NCBI RefSeq assembly: GCF_040365225.1
Contig: NZ_AP028055.1
Span: 1 to 64,000 of the forward strand
DNA: 64,000 nucleotides
From: Bacteroides sedimenti
GTDB taxonomy: Bacteria > Bacteroidota > Bacteroidia > Bacteroidales > Bacteroidaceae
Direction: 5' to 3'
The notes beneath the pieces were generated by a model. That model searched no databases, was not told where the DNA came from, and saw only the letters and a program-made list of their open reading frames with translations. This document shows positions 52,626 through 61,510 of this stretch, piece after piece (positions within the stretch are counted from its first letter, which is position 1; the number at the start of each line of letters is the position of its first letter). Position numbers and translations under genes: made by a program.

Positions 52626-53765
52626 ATGAAAACGATAAATATAACAAAGAATGTAATGCTCATATTGCTGACATTACTAACGGTTTCGATCACCTCGTGT
52701 AAAAACGATGACAATGGAACTCCTGGATTGCCCACTTTTAGTCAAGTGACAACAATCAAAGACCTGAAAACTCCTATAATAGGTGGAAAGATGGGAGATT
52801 GGATTGCTATACAGGGAGGTAATTTTGAACAGACAGATTCAGTTCTATTTAATGATGTTACTGTGCAAATGAAAGATATGTATTATGAAAATGATGTTTT
52901 GTATGTACAGGTGCCAGTAAAACTGCCTAAAAAGGTGAATAACAAAGTTACTGTTATGACTTCCGGCGGAGAAACAGCTTTTGATTTTAAAATTGATATC
53001 CCGAATCTTCAGCTGACTGGCATGTTCAATGAATATACTCTTCCTGGCGATACAATCAAGATTTACGGGAAATTCATATCTCTCTATGAAGTTAGTAGCT
53101 CAAATACAACTGTTTCATTTGGTGGCGTTGAAAGCCCTGTAATAAAAGCGACAGATAACTATATTACAGCCAAAGTTCCTCTTAATGTACAGTCAAATGT
53201 AAGAGTTAAAGCTATCAACAAGAAATACAATGTGGAGGCGGTTTGTCCTGGCTATTATCAGGATAAGCACAATGTAATCACTACTTTTGATTCAGACTTC
53301 CCCTATACAAGTTCAACTGGTCAGCAATGGGTTGGCGAATGGAAGGATCCTAAGCCTACATCTGGCAAATACCTTCGGTTTGAAGTAGATCAGGCTACTT
53401 ATCCAAATGGATTAGGGTGGTTCTACTTCTTCACGAGTGATGTGAATTATACGTTGGATATGATGCAGCATCCAGATAAGTATACCCTAAGGTTCGAGCT
53501 CAATATGAGATTGCCAGTAAAAACCACTAATTTCTTTATTTATTATTATTGGGCTGTTGCACCAACTCCAATGAGTGGAGAAACATTTATTGTTCAAAAT
53601 ATGGGAGTATGGCAAACAGTGAATATTCCATTGGAAAAAATAATTCCGATGGGTTATACAGGTACTTGGACAGCCTATTCTTTAAATATTCGTGTGGAAG
53701 ACTTTGCTCCGGTTGAACCGATTGCAATGTATTTTGATAATTTCCGTATTTATCAGAAAGAATAA
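52626..53765 (+). CDS. Surface glycan-binding lipoprotein (SGBP-B-like, IPT/TIG domains)
   Basis: The 379-residue product has a lipoprotein signal (LLTVSITSC). It then has tandem immunoglobulin-like IPT/TIG domains (about 40-120 and 125-205, with IIGGKMGDWIAIQGGNFEQTDSVLFN and TLPGDTIKIYGKF). The C-terminal binding domain (about 210-379) is rich in aromatics (GLGWFYFFTS, NFFIYYYWAVAPTP, VWQTVNIPLE). This is the layout of SGBP-B proteins that capture glycan at the cell surface for a SusCD pair. It follows susD by 25 bases, and a very long hairpin follows it. Confidence 0.88.
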   Translation: MKTINITKNVMLILLTLLTVSITSCKNDDNGTPGLPTFSQVTTIKDLKTPIIGGKMGDWIAIQGGNFEQTDSVLFNDVTVQMKDMYYENDVLYVQVPVKLPKKVNNKVTVMTSGGETAFDFKIDIPNLQLTGMFNEYTLPGDTIKIYGKFISLYEVSSSNTTVSFGGVESPVIKATDNYITAKVPLNVQSNVRVKAINKKYNVEAVCPGYYQDKHNVITTFDSDFPYTSSTGQQWVGEWKDPKPTSGKYLRFEVDQATYPNGLGWFYFFTSDVNYTLDMMQHPDKYTLRFELNMRLPVKTTNFFIYYYWAVAPTPMSGETFIVQNMGVWQTVNIPLEKIIPMGYTGTWTAYSLNIRVEDFAPVEPIAMYFDNFRIYQKE

Positions 53766-53791
53766 ACTTAGTAAGTTTTCAGATTTGAGTG

Positions 53792-53855
53792 CTAATTAAT
53801 GTCTTAAGAGTTGTACATATTATTTTAATATGTACAACTTGAGGGCATTAATTAG
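53792..53855 (+). terminator. 64-base inverted repeat after the susC-susD-SGBP genes
   Basis: CTAATTAATG (53792-53801) pairs with CATTAATTAG (53846-53855), and TTGTACATATT pairs with AATATGTACAA inside it. A partly matched middle part joins the two into a stem of nearly 30 bp. No T-run follows. It may be a terminator, an mRNA-protecting structure, or a mobile-repeat remnant. Confidence 0.65.
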
Positions 53856-53915
53856 TAAATGTATTCTCTGATGTTTTTAAAATTGCTTTACAATAGAATT
53901 CATAGCCAATAAATA

Positions 53916-55133
53916 ATGAATCCTTATATGAATAAAATATTATTATCATTTTTTCTTCTCTTTTTTTCAATTTATTCATTTTCGCAGAAGTTTGAAAATT
54001 TAGGGAAAACCCCGCAAATGGGATGGAATAGTTGGAATGCTTTCGGAACTAAAATAGACGAACAGCTTGTAAAAGATATAGCTGATGCATTTGTCAACTT
54101 AGGGCTAAAAGATGTAGGATACGAATATATTGTGTTAGATGACGGTTGGATGGGTATGCAACGCGATGCTCAGGGAAACTTTATACCCCATCCTGAAAAA
54201 TTTCCGCATGGAATAAAGGCGTTGGCAGATTATATACATTCAAAAGGCTTGAAGTTTGGATTATATAGTTGCGTGGGTGATAAAACCTGTGCCGGTTATC
54301 CTGGAAGCCGTGGCCATGAATTTCAGGATGCATTGAAATTTGCTGAATGGGGAGTGGATTATTTGAAATACGATTGGTGTTATGCAGGACTAATGAATGC
54401 CAGAGAAGCCTATACAACCATGAGAGATGCGCTTTATGCCGCGAAACGTCCCGTTTTTTTCAGCCTTTGTGAATGGGGGGATAATCAACCCTGGGAATGG
54501 GCCAAAGAGATTGGGCATAGTTGGAGAACAACCGGCGATATTAATAATTGTTTTGATGGTTCAAAAGACAGATATGGAGTAGTGCAAATCGTAAATCTAA
54601 GAGATCAGGAAAAACTTAGAAAAGCGGCTGGCCCTAGTCACTGGAATGATATGGATATGATGGAAATTGGGAATGGTGGTTTATCATACTTTGAAGAAGA
54701 AACTCATTTTGCATTATGGGCAATATTGGCTTCTCCTTTAATTTTAGGGAACGATTTAAGAAATATTTCTCAGGAAACATTGAATCTTATAAAAAACAAA
54801 GATATAATAGCTGTAAGCCAGGACTCGTTAGGGATTCAAGGGTTTAAATATGATACGGTTCAAGATAATATTGAAATATGGGTGAGACCTTTAATTAATA
54901 ATGAATGGGCAATTTGTTTCTCTAACCGATCTGATAAGCCTTCGGAGTTAAATTTTGAATGGAATGGAAAAAATATAAAGGACAATATTTATAATTATGA
55001 GATATCATTCTCAAATGATAAGGCGTACAAAATTAGAAATTTGTATTCTCATAAGGAAATGGGAAAGACAAACAAAGTATTAAAATGTAAATTAGAGAAA
55101 AACCAATCACTCATGTTGAGATTATATAAATAA
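53916..55133 (+). CDS. Alpha-galactosidase-like enzyme, GH27
   Basis: The 405-residue product has a signal peptide (to about residue 23, SFSQ) and a single GH27 catalytic domain with a C-terminal beta sandwich. Key motifs are TPQMGWNSWNAFG, YIVLDDGWMG, FGLYSCVGDKTCAGYPGS, YLKYDWC with predicted nucleophile Asp153, and SWRTTGDI with predicted acid/base Asp208. The Arg-to-Asp spacing of four equals that of human alpha-galactosidase A. HWNDMDMMEIGNGGLS replaces the usual NDPDM. GH27 also includes alpha-N-acetylgalactosaminidases and beta-L-arabinopyranosidases, so the sugar is not certain. ATG at 53928 is an alternative start. It is predicted to be periplasmic. Confidence 0.92.
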   Translation: MNPYMNKILLSFFLLFFSIYSFSQKFENLGKTPQMGWNSWNAFGTKIDEQLVKDIADAFVNLGLKDVGYEYIVLDDGWMGMQRDAQGNFIPHPEKFPHGIKALADYIHSKGLKFGLYSCVGDKTCAGYPGSRGHEFQDALKFAEWGVDYLKYDWCYAGLMNAREAYTTMRDALYAAKRPVFFSLCEWGDNQPWEWAKEIGHSWRTTGDINNCFDGSKDRYGVVQIVNLRDQEKLRKAAGPSHWNDMDMMEIGNGGLSYFEEETHFALWAILASPLILGNDLRNISQETLNLIKNKDIIAVSQDSLGIQGFKYDTVQDNIEIWVRPLINNEWAICFSNRSDKPSELNFEWNGKNIKDNIYNYEISFSNDKAYKIRNLYSHKEMGKTNKVLKCKLEKNQSLMLRLYK

Positions 55134-55495
55134 CCTTGCAAGTGTGAGTTTATATAGAAAGAGAATTTATCAATCTGTTTTTTATGTAAATGAATCCTCA
55201 GACACATATAAATAAATTCTCTTTTATATACTTGACAGGGTAGAAGAAAAGAGTTAAAAATAGTCGTTTAATTTTTAATAAGGAGATAGGATAAAATTAT
55301 ATTCTCAGGAATGGGGTTTTCTTATTACAAGTAACAGTTAATCACTGGACAATTGAAGAAGAAAAAGTTCCATGTGTATTTATTATAGCATCCGAATAGT
55401 ATTTGCTGAAAAATTTAAGAGAAAAATCGGCTGTAATATAATGACCTATTTGTGTGAGTTGTTGTGCTTTTAGAATATTTTGTAAATATGTAATT
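55134..55495. other. Intergenic region inside the PUL
   Basis: About 360 bases with the hairpin at 55151-55230. I see no TAnnTTTG box and no ORF in the remainder. Confidence 0.45.
55151..55230 (+). terminator. Hairpin downstream of the first GH27 gene
   Basis: TATATAGAAAGAGAATTTAT pairs with ATAAATTCTCTTTTATATA, about 19 bp with one wobble, around a loop of about 41 bases. It begins 18 bases after the stop. Confidence 0.6.
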
Positions 55496-56554
55496 ATGGA
55501 TAGACGTAGTTTTTTTAAAAATTGTGGATTGGCATCTGCATCGTTGCTGCTGATGAACGATTTGTTTGCATCTAATGCTTCTTTAGAGTGGAAAAGGAAT
55601 CTTCAAATTAAACCTATAATGGGATCATGGTTTGAATTTGAGCATGGATTCGGCCCGGAAGGAAAATATTGGAATTCCGTTTTGCCAAAATTTACTGAGG
55701 AGCAATGGAAATCTAAGATTAAAGAGATTAGTGAAACTGGTATGCAATATCTTGTTCTGATGGCTGTGGCTAATGCAGGCAAAACTTACTATCCTTCTAA
55801 GCTTCAACCTCGTCGTGATTATGCTTGCAGTGATCCGCTCGAAGCAATTTTGGCAGCAGCTGACGAATGCGGCATTAAATTCTTTATCAGCAATGATTTC
55901 TGGGGCAATTGGCAGGATTTGAATAAGATGATGACTGATTCGGACGTGGCAAAGCTGCGTGAAAAAGCGATGGAAGAAATAGCTGAAAAATATTCGCACC
56001 ATAAAAGCTTTTATGGATGGTATTATCCTAATGAATCTGGCCTTTGGAATTTCATTGACGATACAACGATCAACTATGTGAATAGATGCAATAAAGTCGC
56101 AAAGGAATTAACACCTCATTCTGTTAATTTAATCGCTCCTTATGGTACAAAATCAATTCGTTTGGACGACCAGTATGTGCGGCAGCTCGAAAAACTCGAT
56201 ATTGATATTATTGCTTATCAGGATGAAATTGGTGTGAAGAAAACAAAAGTAGGATATGCCGGTAAGTATTTCGAGGCATTATACAAGGCACATGCCAAAG
56301 CTGGTCGTGCAAGACTTTGGGCAGACATGGAGATTTTTGAATTTGAAAATGAGGTTTATAAAAGTCCATTGATTCCAGCAGATTTCAATAGAATACTAAA
56401 GCAAATGGAGGACATATCTCCTTTTGTTGAAAACATCCTGGTTTATCAATATCTTGGAATAATGAATAAACCTGACTCTCAGGCTTACGTCGGACACCCG
56501 AATTCATCTAAGCTATATACAGATTATATGAACTGGCTTAAAGCTCAGGAATAA
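55496..56554 (+). CDS. Tat-exported DUF4434-like TIM-barrel protein
   Basis: The 352-residue product begins with a twin-arginine signal (MDRRSFFKNC and a hydrophobic stretch). A single alpha/beta barrel domain resembling DUF4434 follows. It has SWFEFEHGFGPEGKYW, EEQWKSKIKEISETGMQYLV, YGWYYPNES with Glu180, YQDEIG, and WADMEIFEFE with Glu279. The two Glu residues lie after what should be strands 4 and 7 of the barrel, the positions of the acid/base and nucleophile in clan GH-A glycosidases. An unrecognised glycoside hydrolase is therefore plausible. The frame opens earlier at 55454, but the ATG at 55496 begins the RR motif. It is about 60% identical by eye to the partial protein at the window end. 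Confidence 0.8.
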   Translation: MDRRSFFKNCGLASASLLLMNDLFASNASLEWKRNLQIKPIMGSWFEFEHGFGPEGKYWNSVLPKFTEEQWKSKIKEISETGMQYLVLMAVANAGKTYYPSKLQPRRDYACSDPLEAILAAADECGIKFFISNDFWGNWQDLNKMMTDSDVAKLREKAMEEIAEKYSHHKSFYGWYYPNESGLWNFIDDTTINYVNRCNKVAKELTPHSVNLIAPYGTKSIRLDDQYVRQLEKLDIDIIAYQDEIGVKKTKVGYAGKYFEALYKAHAKAGRARLWADMEIFEFENEVYKSPLIPADFNRILKQMEDISPFVENILVYQYLGIMNKPDSQAYVGHPNSSKLYTDYMNWLKAQE

Positions 56555-56575
56555 CAAAAACTAATACGACTTAAA

Positions 56576-57514
56576 ATGAGGAATAATAGAAAAATAGTCA
56601 TGGTTTTCTTTGTGATGATAGCATTCTATGCTCATTCACAAACCAAATGGACTGAATGCAGGATTTCCAATGCTTTTTCACCTGGAAATGATATATGTTC
56701 TATTCAATTTGATAAGGATAACAATATGTGGGTTGGAACCTGGAATGGGATATATAAATTTGGAGAAAGGCAATGGGAGCAAGTAGGTCCGGCAAATGCA
56801 TTTATTCATGATTTTTATATTGATAAACAGAACGTCAAGTGGATTGGACTTTGGGGTGGTGGACTTTATCGAAGTGATGACGACAAACATTGGACTCAAA
56901 TAACCGATATTAAACCTGCCGGATGCATTTTTGCAATAAACGGCGATCGAAATGGAAATGTTTGGGTCGGTGATTGGAACTGTGGTGTGTATTCTTTTAT
57001 AAATGGTCGATGGAATTCTTATAAAAAAGATGAAATAAACCTGGGTGATAGTACTGTAACTTCTATTAGCAGTGACTCAAAAAATAATATTTGGTTTGGA
57101 ACATATCATGGCTTAACAGTTTATAATGAATCTGGGAGAACAAAATTATATAATAAGACAAATAGTAAATTACCTGATAATGATGTGTACTCATTATGTG
57201 CTGATTCAAAGAATGGCATTTGGATTGGTACGACAAATGGCCTGGCCAGATTTAATGGAAAGGATTGGTTGATATATAAAAAAGAGGATTCCTGTTTACC
57301 GTCCAATCTGATTCTTTGTATAGCAGAAGATCAGAAAGGATTTATTTGGGCGGGGACTGATAAAGGGGTTGTTTTTTTCAATGGAAAGAACTGGACTACT
57401 TATTCAATAGAAAATAGTCCGTTAGTTGATAATAGGGTGCAAACTATAACAGTCCATCAGGATAGAATATATATCGGAACCAGCAAAGGAATCTCTATTG
57501 TTGAGTATGATTGA
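56576..57514 (+). CDS. Secreted seven-bladed two-component-regulator-propeller protein
   Basis: The 312-residue product has a signal peptide (to about 22, YAHSQ) and then exactly seven repeats of about 40 residues of the Reg_prop type: NNMWVGTWNGIYKF, NVKWIGLWGGGLYRS, GNVWVGDWNCGVYSF, NNIWFGTYHGLTVY, NGIWIGTTNGLARF, GFIWAGTDKGVVFF and DRIYIGTSKGISIV. In Bacteroidetes these repeats usually form the two sensor propellers of hybrid two-component regulators of PULs. Here a single propeller stands alone with no membrane segment, kinase or DNA-binding part. It starts 22 bases after the DUF4434-like gene. A glycan-binding or sensing role is inference. Confidence 0.85.
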   Translation: MRNNRKIVMVFFVMIAFYAHSQTKWTECRISNAFSPGNDICSIQFDKDNNMWVGTWNGIYKFGERQWEQVGPANAFIHDFYIDKQNVKWIGLWGGGLYRSDDDKHWTQITDIKPAGCIFAINGDRNGNVWVGDWNCGVYSFINGRWNSYKKDEINLGDSTVTSISSDSKNNIWFGTYHGLTVYNESGRTKLYNKTNSKLPDNDVYSLCADSKNGIWIGTTNGLARFNGKDWLIYKKEDSCLPSNLILCIAEDQKGFIWAGTDKGVVFFNGKNWTTYSIENSPLVDNRVQTITVHQDRIYIGTSKGISIVEYD

Positions 57515-57619
57515 AATGAATATCGTTTTAAAAAATATATAAGCGTTTATTCTTTATGATATTGTATCTCTTAGCTAATAATATAAATTACAAAGGTGTA
57601 TTTCTATAAATTAGGTTTT

Positions 57620-57817
57620 ATGAAAAAACAGTTTTTTAAAAATGTAAAACTTACAGTCGAATTCGAAAATAAATCGAATGCAACGTTCTTGAAAGTTTGT
57701 ATCCTATGGCTAGACAATCCATTCGGATATGTTTTTTTGAGAATGTTACATGTGAATTGGAATCCTCCAATAAGTGTTCTTTTCCGAACAAAAAAGAACT
57801 ATCAATTTCTCTTGTAA
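57620..57817 (+). CDS. Small hypothetical ORF (doubtful)
   Basis: A 65-codon frame, MKKQFFKNVKLTVEFENK and onwards, ends in NYQFLL. It begins with ATG AAA AAA as many exported proteins here do, but it has no hydrophobic signal core and no family I recognise. It lies in the 372-base gap between the propeller and the LamG gene. It may be a random frame or the remnant of a gene. A short palindrome, TTCTATAGATATAGAA, follows it near 57820. Confidence 0.2.
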   Translation: MKKQFFKNVKLTVEFENKSNATFLKVCILWLDNPFGYVFLRMLHVNWNPPISVLFRTKKNYQFLL

Positions 57818-57886
57818 AATTCTATAGATATAGAATATAACCTACATTTCTTCTAAACATTGTTTTAATCTCTTAAATTGAATTTT

Positions 57887-58828
57887 ATGAAAAAAATAAT
57901 TTTTACTCTTGTAATTCTTAGCCTTAATATTTGTTTTTCTTATAGTCAAAATAGAGTAGGCTGGTGGAAATTTGACGATTCAAATAACTTCTTGAAAGCA
58001 GAAGTAGGCAAACCACTGACTTTGGTTGGAACCGGAATTCAGCAAGCATCCGGCATTGATGCAAATAATGGTGCTATAACTATTAAGAAAGGCTCTTATT
58101 TTATTGTAGATCACGGCATTACTCCTAAGGAAAATGAACAATTGGTGAACAATTTTTCTATAGTGATAGATTTCAAGGTGCCTTTTATAAATACGTGGTA
58201 CACATTCATTCAAACTGATTCAACCAATGTTTCTGACGGTGAATGCTTTATTAACACTTCCGGACACATTGGTGCATATGCACCAGGATACTCTGATGCA
58301 TCAGTTTCTCCAAATGTCTGGTATCGGTTGGTAATTACTGCCTATTTAAATTCTCCTTATATTTCCCAAAAGTACTATTTAGATGGAAATTTGGCAAAAG
58401 TATGTAATGATCAATATATGGATAACCGTTTTTCTTTAGATAAAAAGTTATTGCTATTTGCTGATAATGATGGAGACGATGCAGATTTTGATATTGCTGA
58501 AGTTGCATTGTATGATGGCACTTTGAGTGATACTCAGATTGCAGTTCTAGGCGGAGCAGGAAACACCCCGACTGGCATCTTGAATGCTCAACTTAATGAA
58601 GAAAGTGATGCCATAATATTAAATCAGGCATCGGACTTCATTTCTATTATTACATCAAATAATAAGGAAATTCAAAATGTTGTAATATACGATTTAAATG
58701 GGAAGGCACTTATTAAATCAATGACAAACGACACAAAAGTAAATGTGTCGGGACTTGAAAAAGGTATTTATATTGTTAAAGTTAAAGTAGATGGAAAAGA
58801 TCATTTCATGAAATGTCTCAGAAACTAA
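57887..58828 (+). CDS. LamG-like lectin-fold protein with T9SS C-terminal tail
   Basis: The 313-residue product has a signal peptide (LNICFSYSQ) and one LamG/concanavalin-like domain (about 20-215, with NRVGWWKFDDSNNFLKAEVG, YSIVIDFKV-like FSIVIDFKVP, WYRLVITAYL, KYYLDGN and LLLFADNDGDD). The C-terminal ~85 residues (from about 228) look like a type A T9SS sorting domain: VVIYDLNGKALIKSM, VNVSGLEKGIYIVKVKVDG and a short basic end. Its LamG and tail are both paralogous to those of the next gene, with the phosphatase part missing. The first ATG of the frame is at 57887; the earlier TTG is unlikely. It is predicted to be secreted and to bind a glycan. Confidence 0.8.
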   Translation: MKKIIFTLVILSLNICFSYSQNRVGWWKFDDSNNFLKAEVGKPLTLVGTGIQQASGIDANNGAITIKKGSYFIVDHGITPKENEQLVNNFSIVIDFKVPFINTWYTFIQTDSTNVSDGECFINTSGHIGAYAPGYSDASVSPNVWYRLVITAYLNSPYISQKYYLDGNLAKVCNDQYMDNRFSLDKKLLLFADNDGDDADFDIAEVALYDGTLSDTQIAVLGGAGNTPTGILNAQLNEESDAIILNQASDFISIITSNNKEIQNVVIYDLNGKALIKSMTNDTKVNVSGLEKGIYIVKVKVDGKDHFMKCLRN

Positions 58829-58850
58829 ATCATTCCATTTGGGAATAAGA

Positions 58851-58905
58851 ACACCTCTCCATATACATCATTTATTCTTATGCATAATTGTTTATGGAGA
58901 GGGTT
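58851..58905 (+). terminator. Hairpin between the two LamG genes
   Basis: ACCTCTCCATA pairs with TATGGAGAGGGT around a loop of about 30 bases, and TTGTTTATT follows. It may terminate or attenuate the transcript before the phosphatase gene. Confidence 0.65.
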
Positions 58906-58944
58906 TGTTTATTACCAATTTTAATTTCCATGAATTTATAAGAT

Positions 58945-61425
58945 ATGAAAAAGTTAGTAATAACACTGATATTATTCAGTTTGAATTTTTGTTTTTCTTT
59001 CAGCCAAAATAGAGTGGGATGCTGGAAGTTTGATGACTCAAATAATTTCCTGAAAGCAGATGCGGGATTTCCATTAACTTTAATTGGAACAGGGTTGCAA
59101 AAAGTTGACGGACCAGATGCATCAAATGGGGCTGTTACGATTAAACCTGGTACATATTTCGCTGCAAACAATAGTGTACTTCCAAAGAGCGGTGAGAAAA
59201 ACGTAAATGATTATTCTATTGTAATTGATTTTAAGGTTCCTAAGTTAAATACATGGTATACTTTTTTCCAAACAGATATGACAAATGTTTCTGATGGAGA
59301 TTGTTTTGTTAATCTCACAGGAAATATTGGTACCTACGATACTGGATACAGTACATTTGCAATTTCTCCAAATCAATGGTATCGATTAGTAATATCCGTT
59401 GGTTTGGGCTCTTCTTATAAGTATTATCTGGATGGCAACTTAATTAAGATATGCAATAATCAATATCGCGATGCCCGTTTCTCATTAGATAAAAAAATAT
59501 TATTATTTGCAGACAATGATGGCGAGGATGGAGCTATAGATGTAGCCGAAGTATCGATCTACGACGGAGCATTGAACGATGCGCAGGTATCTGAAATGGG
59601 AGGTTATGGTCATACAAGCAAATATGTGTATGATATTCCTGTAGTTAAACCCTACTTGCAAACTCCGGGTTCTGATTACATGTACATATCCTGGCAGGAT
59701 ACATCGACAGTAAAAACTCAAGTGAATTATGGAACCACTACATCTTTAATTGATAGCAAAACCGGCGGTAATGAAATGGTGTATTGTTACCCTTATATAT
59801 GGCATACTGTGAAGCTAACAGATCTACAACCTAATACTAAGTATTATTATCAAGTGGTCAGTGGTAGTGGAACTTCTCCGGTATATTCATTTAGAACCCA
59901 GCCCGATCCGACTTATTCCGATGGTCACATTCGCTTTTTGCTTTTTGGCGATACCCAGCAAAATCCAAATCTGACAACGATTGTTGTAAACAGTGCTGTA
60001 AATCAAATGAAAAACCTGTTTGGAGAAAATTATGCTGATAGTTTGAATTTTGTTTTGCACACAGGCGATTGCTTACAAGACGGCAATAATATTGGAGCAT
60101 ATACAACCGAATTCCTGCATCCGATGGAACCCCTTAGTTGCCGATTGCCATTTGCTATAGCTGCGGGAAATCATGAAATGGATAGTCCTCTCTTTTATAG
60201 ATATATGAAGTTCGATGATATATCGCCATTTTCTACTCCTGAAGGAATAGCGGAACGTTTTTGGTCTTTTAAAGTTGCAAGAACCTTATTTGTTGGGCTT
60301 AATGCAAATATTGTCTACACATTTGGTGATCAGGAAAAAAACTGGTTTGAACAGGTACTGAATGATGCCGAAAATAGTCCTTCCATAGACCGTGTATTTT
60401 GTTTTGTTCACCAATGCCCTTACAGTGAGTTGTGGCAAGCTGGGCAGTCCCAATATTCGCAGCAGATTCTGAGTATAATGCAGAAATATTCGAAAGCTCA
60501 ACAGCTCTCCTACGGTCATACGCACGCATATGAGTACGGAGTCGCATCTTCTTTGGCTGCCAATTCAAACGGTGACATAAGTTTTGCTTGCAACGGTGGT
60601 GGTGGTGGTGACAGGGATTATTTCTCTGCTTCGGCTGTTGATCTGCCTTTGGTAAATATGTCTTATGGCAGAAACTTTTTTGTATATGCTGATATTGACG
60701 TAAAAAACAAATCGCATGTGTTTAAAGTTTACGATGTAGGTGACTTGGCCAAGAATTCTGTCCCCAAAATCACATTGATGGACTCTTGGTACCGTAAGCT
60801 GAATCAACCTAAGCCTGAAATGCCTTCGTGTGTGTCGACAATTCTAAAGAATGATAGCATTTATTTATTGTCTACTCCATTTAACGGGGCTGATAGTTTA
60901 ATGACCATTCAATTTCAAGCCACCTCAGTTCCTGGAAATTATTCTGCCCCCATGTTAGATCTCACCAAAGATTGGAGAAATATTTTTGGTATTGACAATA
61001 AAGGTAGTTTGATTGATTTAAATAAAGGATTAAATTTGCTTAAACAGACATTTTCTGTTGCTCCATTAACAGATGGTAATATGTATGGGTGGAGAATCAG
61101 GTATCGTGATCACAATTTGAAATGGAGTGATTGGTCTAATGAGCAGTCTTTTAAATATAACTCCTCAACAGGCATTAATTGCATTCAAAATAATGATGAA
61201 AGCAACATAAGGATTGTGAATCCTATGAGTGATTTTCTTTTAATATCAATTTCTGAAAATCAGGTAGTTAAAAATGTTGTTCTTTATGATATTAATGGGA
61301 AGGCTGTGTTACAATCAATGAATAACAATGTACGAATTGATATAACAGGAATTAAGAACGGTATTTATATTGTTAAAATCAAAACAGATAAAAAAGATTA
61401 TTATCTTAAATGTGTAAAAGAATAA
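58945..61425 (+). CDS. LamG - purple acid phosphatase-like metallophosphoesterase - T9SS tail protein
   Basis: The 826-residue product has a signal peptide (SFSQ), a LamG domain (about 22-215), a purple-acid-phosphatase-type FnIII domain (about 230-320, MYISWQDTSTVKTQVNYG, LQPNTKYYYQV) and a metallophosphoesterase domain (about 325-600). The metal motifs are LLFGDTQ, HTGDC, GNHEMD, FVHQCPYSE and YGHTHAYEYG. A GGGGGDRDY loop follows. After another beta domain (about 630-740) a T9SS type A tail closes the protein (VVLYDINGKAVLQSM, GIKNGIYIVKIKTDKKDY). It probably releases phosphate from a glycan or other extracellular ester. Its ends are paralogous to the preceding gene. Confidence 0.85.
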   Translation: MKKLVITLILFSLNFCFSFSQNRVGCWKFDDSNNFLKADAGFPLTLIGTGLQKVDGPDASNGAVTIKPGTYFAANNSVLPKSGEKNVNDYSIVIDFKVPKLNTWYTFFQTDMTNVSDGDCFVNLTGNIGTYDTGYSTFAISPNQWYRLVISVGLGSSYKYYLDGNLIKICNNQYRDARFSLDKKILLFADNDGEDGAIDVAEVSIYDGALNDAQVSEMGGYGHTSKYVYDIPVVKPYLQTPGSDYMYISWQDTSTVKTQVNYGTTTSLIDSKTGGNEMVYCYPYIWHTVKLTDLQPNTKYYYQVVSGSGTSPVYSFRTQPDPTYSDGHIRFLLFGDTQQNPNLTTIVVNSAVNQMKNLFGENYADSLNFVLHTGDCLQDGNNIGAYTTEFLHPMEPLSCRLPFAIAAGNHEMDSPLFYRYMKFDDISPFSTPEGIAERFWSFKVARTLFVGLNANIVYTFGDQEKNWFEQVLNDAENSPSIDRVFCFVHQCPYSELWQAGQSQYSQQILSIMQKYSKAQQLSYGHTHAYEYGVASSLAANSNGDISFACNGGGGGDRDYFSASAVDLPLVNMSYGRNFFVYADIDVKNKSHVFKVYDVGDLAKNSVPKITLMDSWYRKLNQPKPEMPSCVSTILKNDSIYLLSTPFNGADSLMTIQFQATSVPGNYSAPMLDLTKDWRNIFGIDNKGSLIDLNKGLNLLKQTFSVAPLTDGNMYGWRIRYRDHNLKWSDWSNEQSFKYNSSTGINCIQNNDESNIRIVNPMSDFLLISISENQVVKNVVLYDINGKAVLQSMNNNVRIDITGIKNGIYIVKIKTDKKDYYLKCVKE

Positions 61426-61441
61426 TTTTATAGTAATTAAT

Positions 61442-61492
61442 AAAAACATCTTTTCATCAGAGATATCTTGAATTGTTCGTGAAAAGATGTTT
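61442..61492 (+). terminator. Hairpin before the second GH27 gene
   Basis: AAACATCTTTTCA pairs perfectly with TGAAAAGATGTTT (13 bp) around a loop of about 23 bases. An alternative upstream start at 61487 would lie inside the right arm, which favours the ATG at 61511. Confidence 0.65.
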
Positions 61493-61510
61493 GATAAAAA
61501 AGATCGTATT

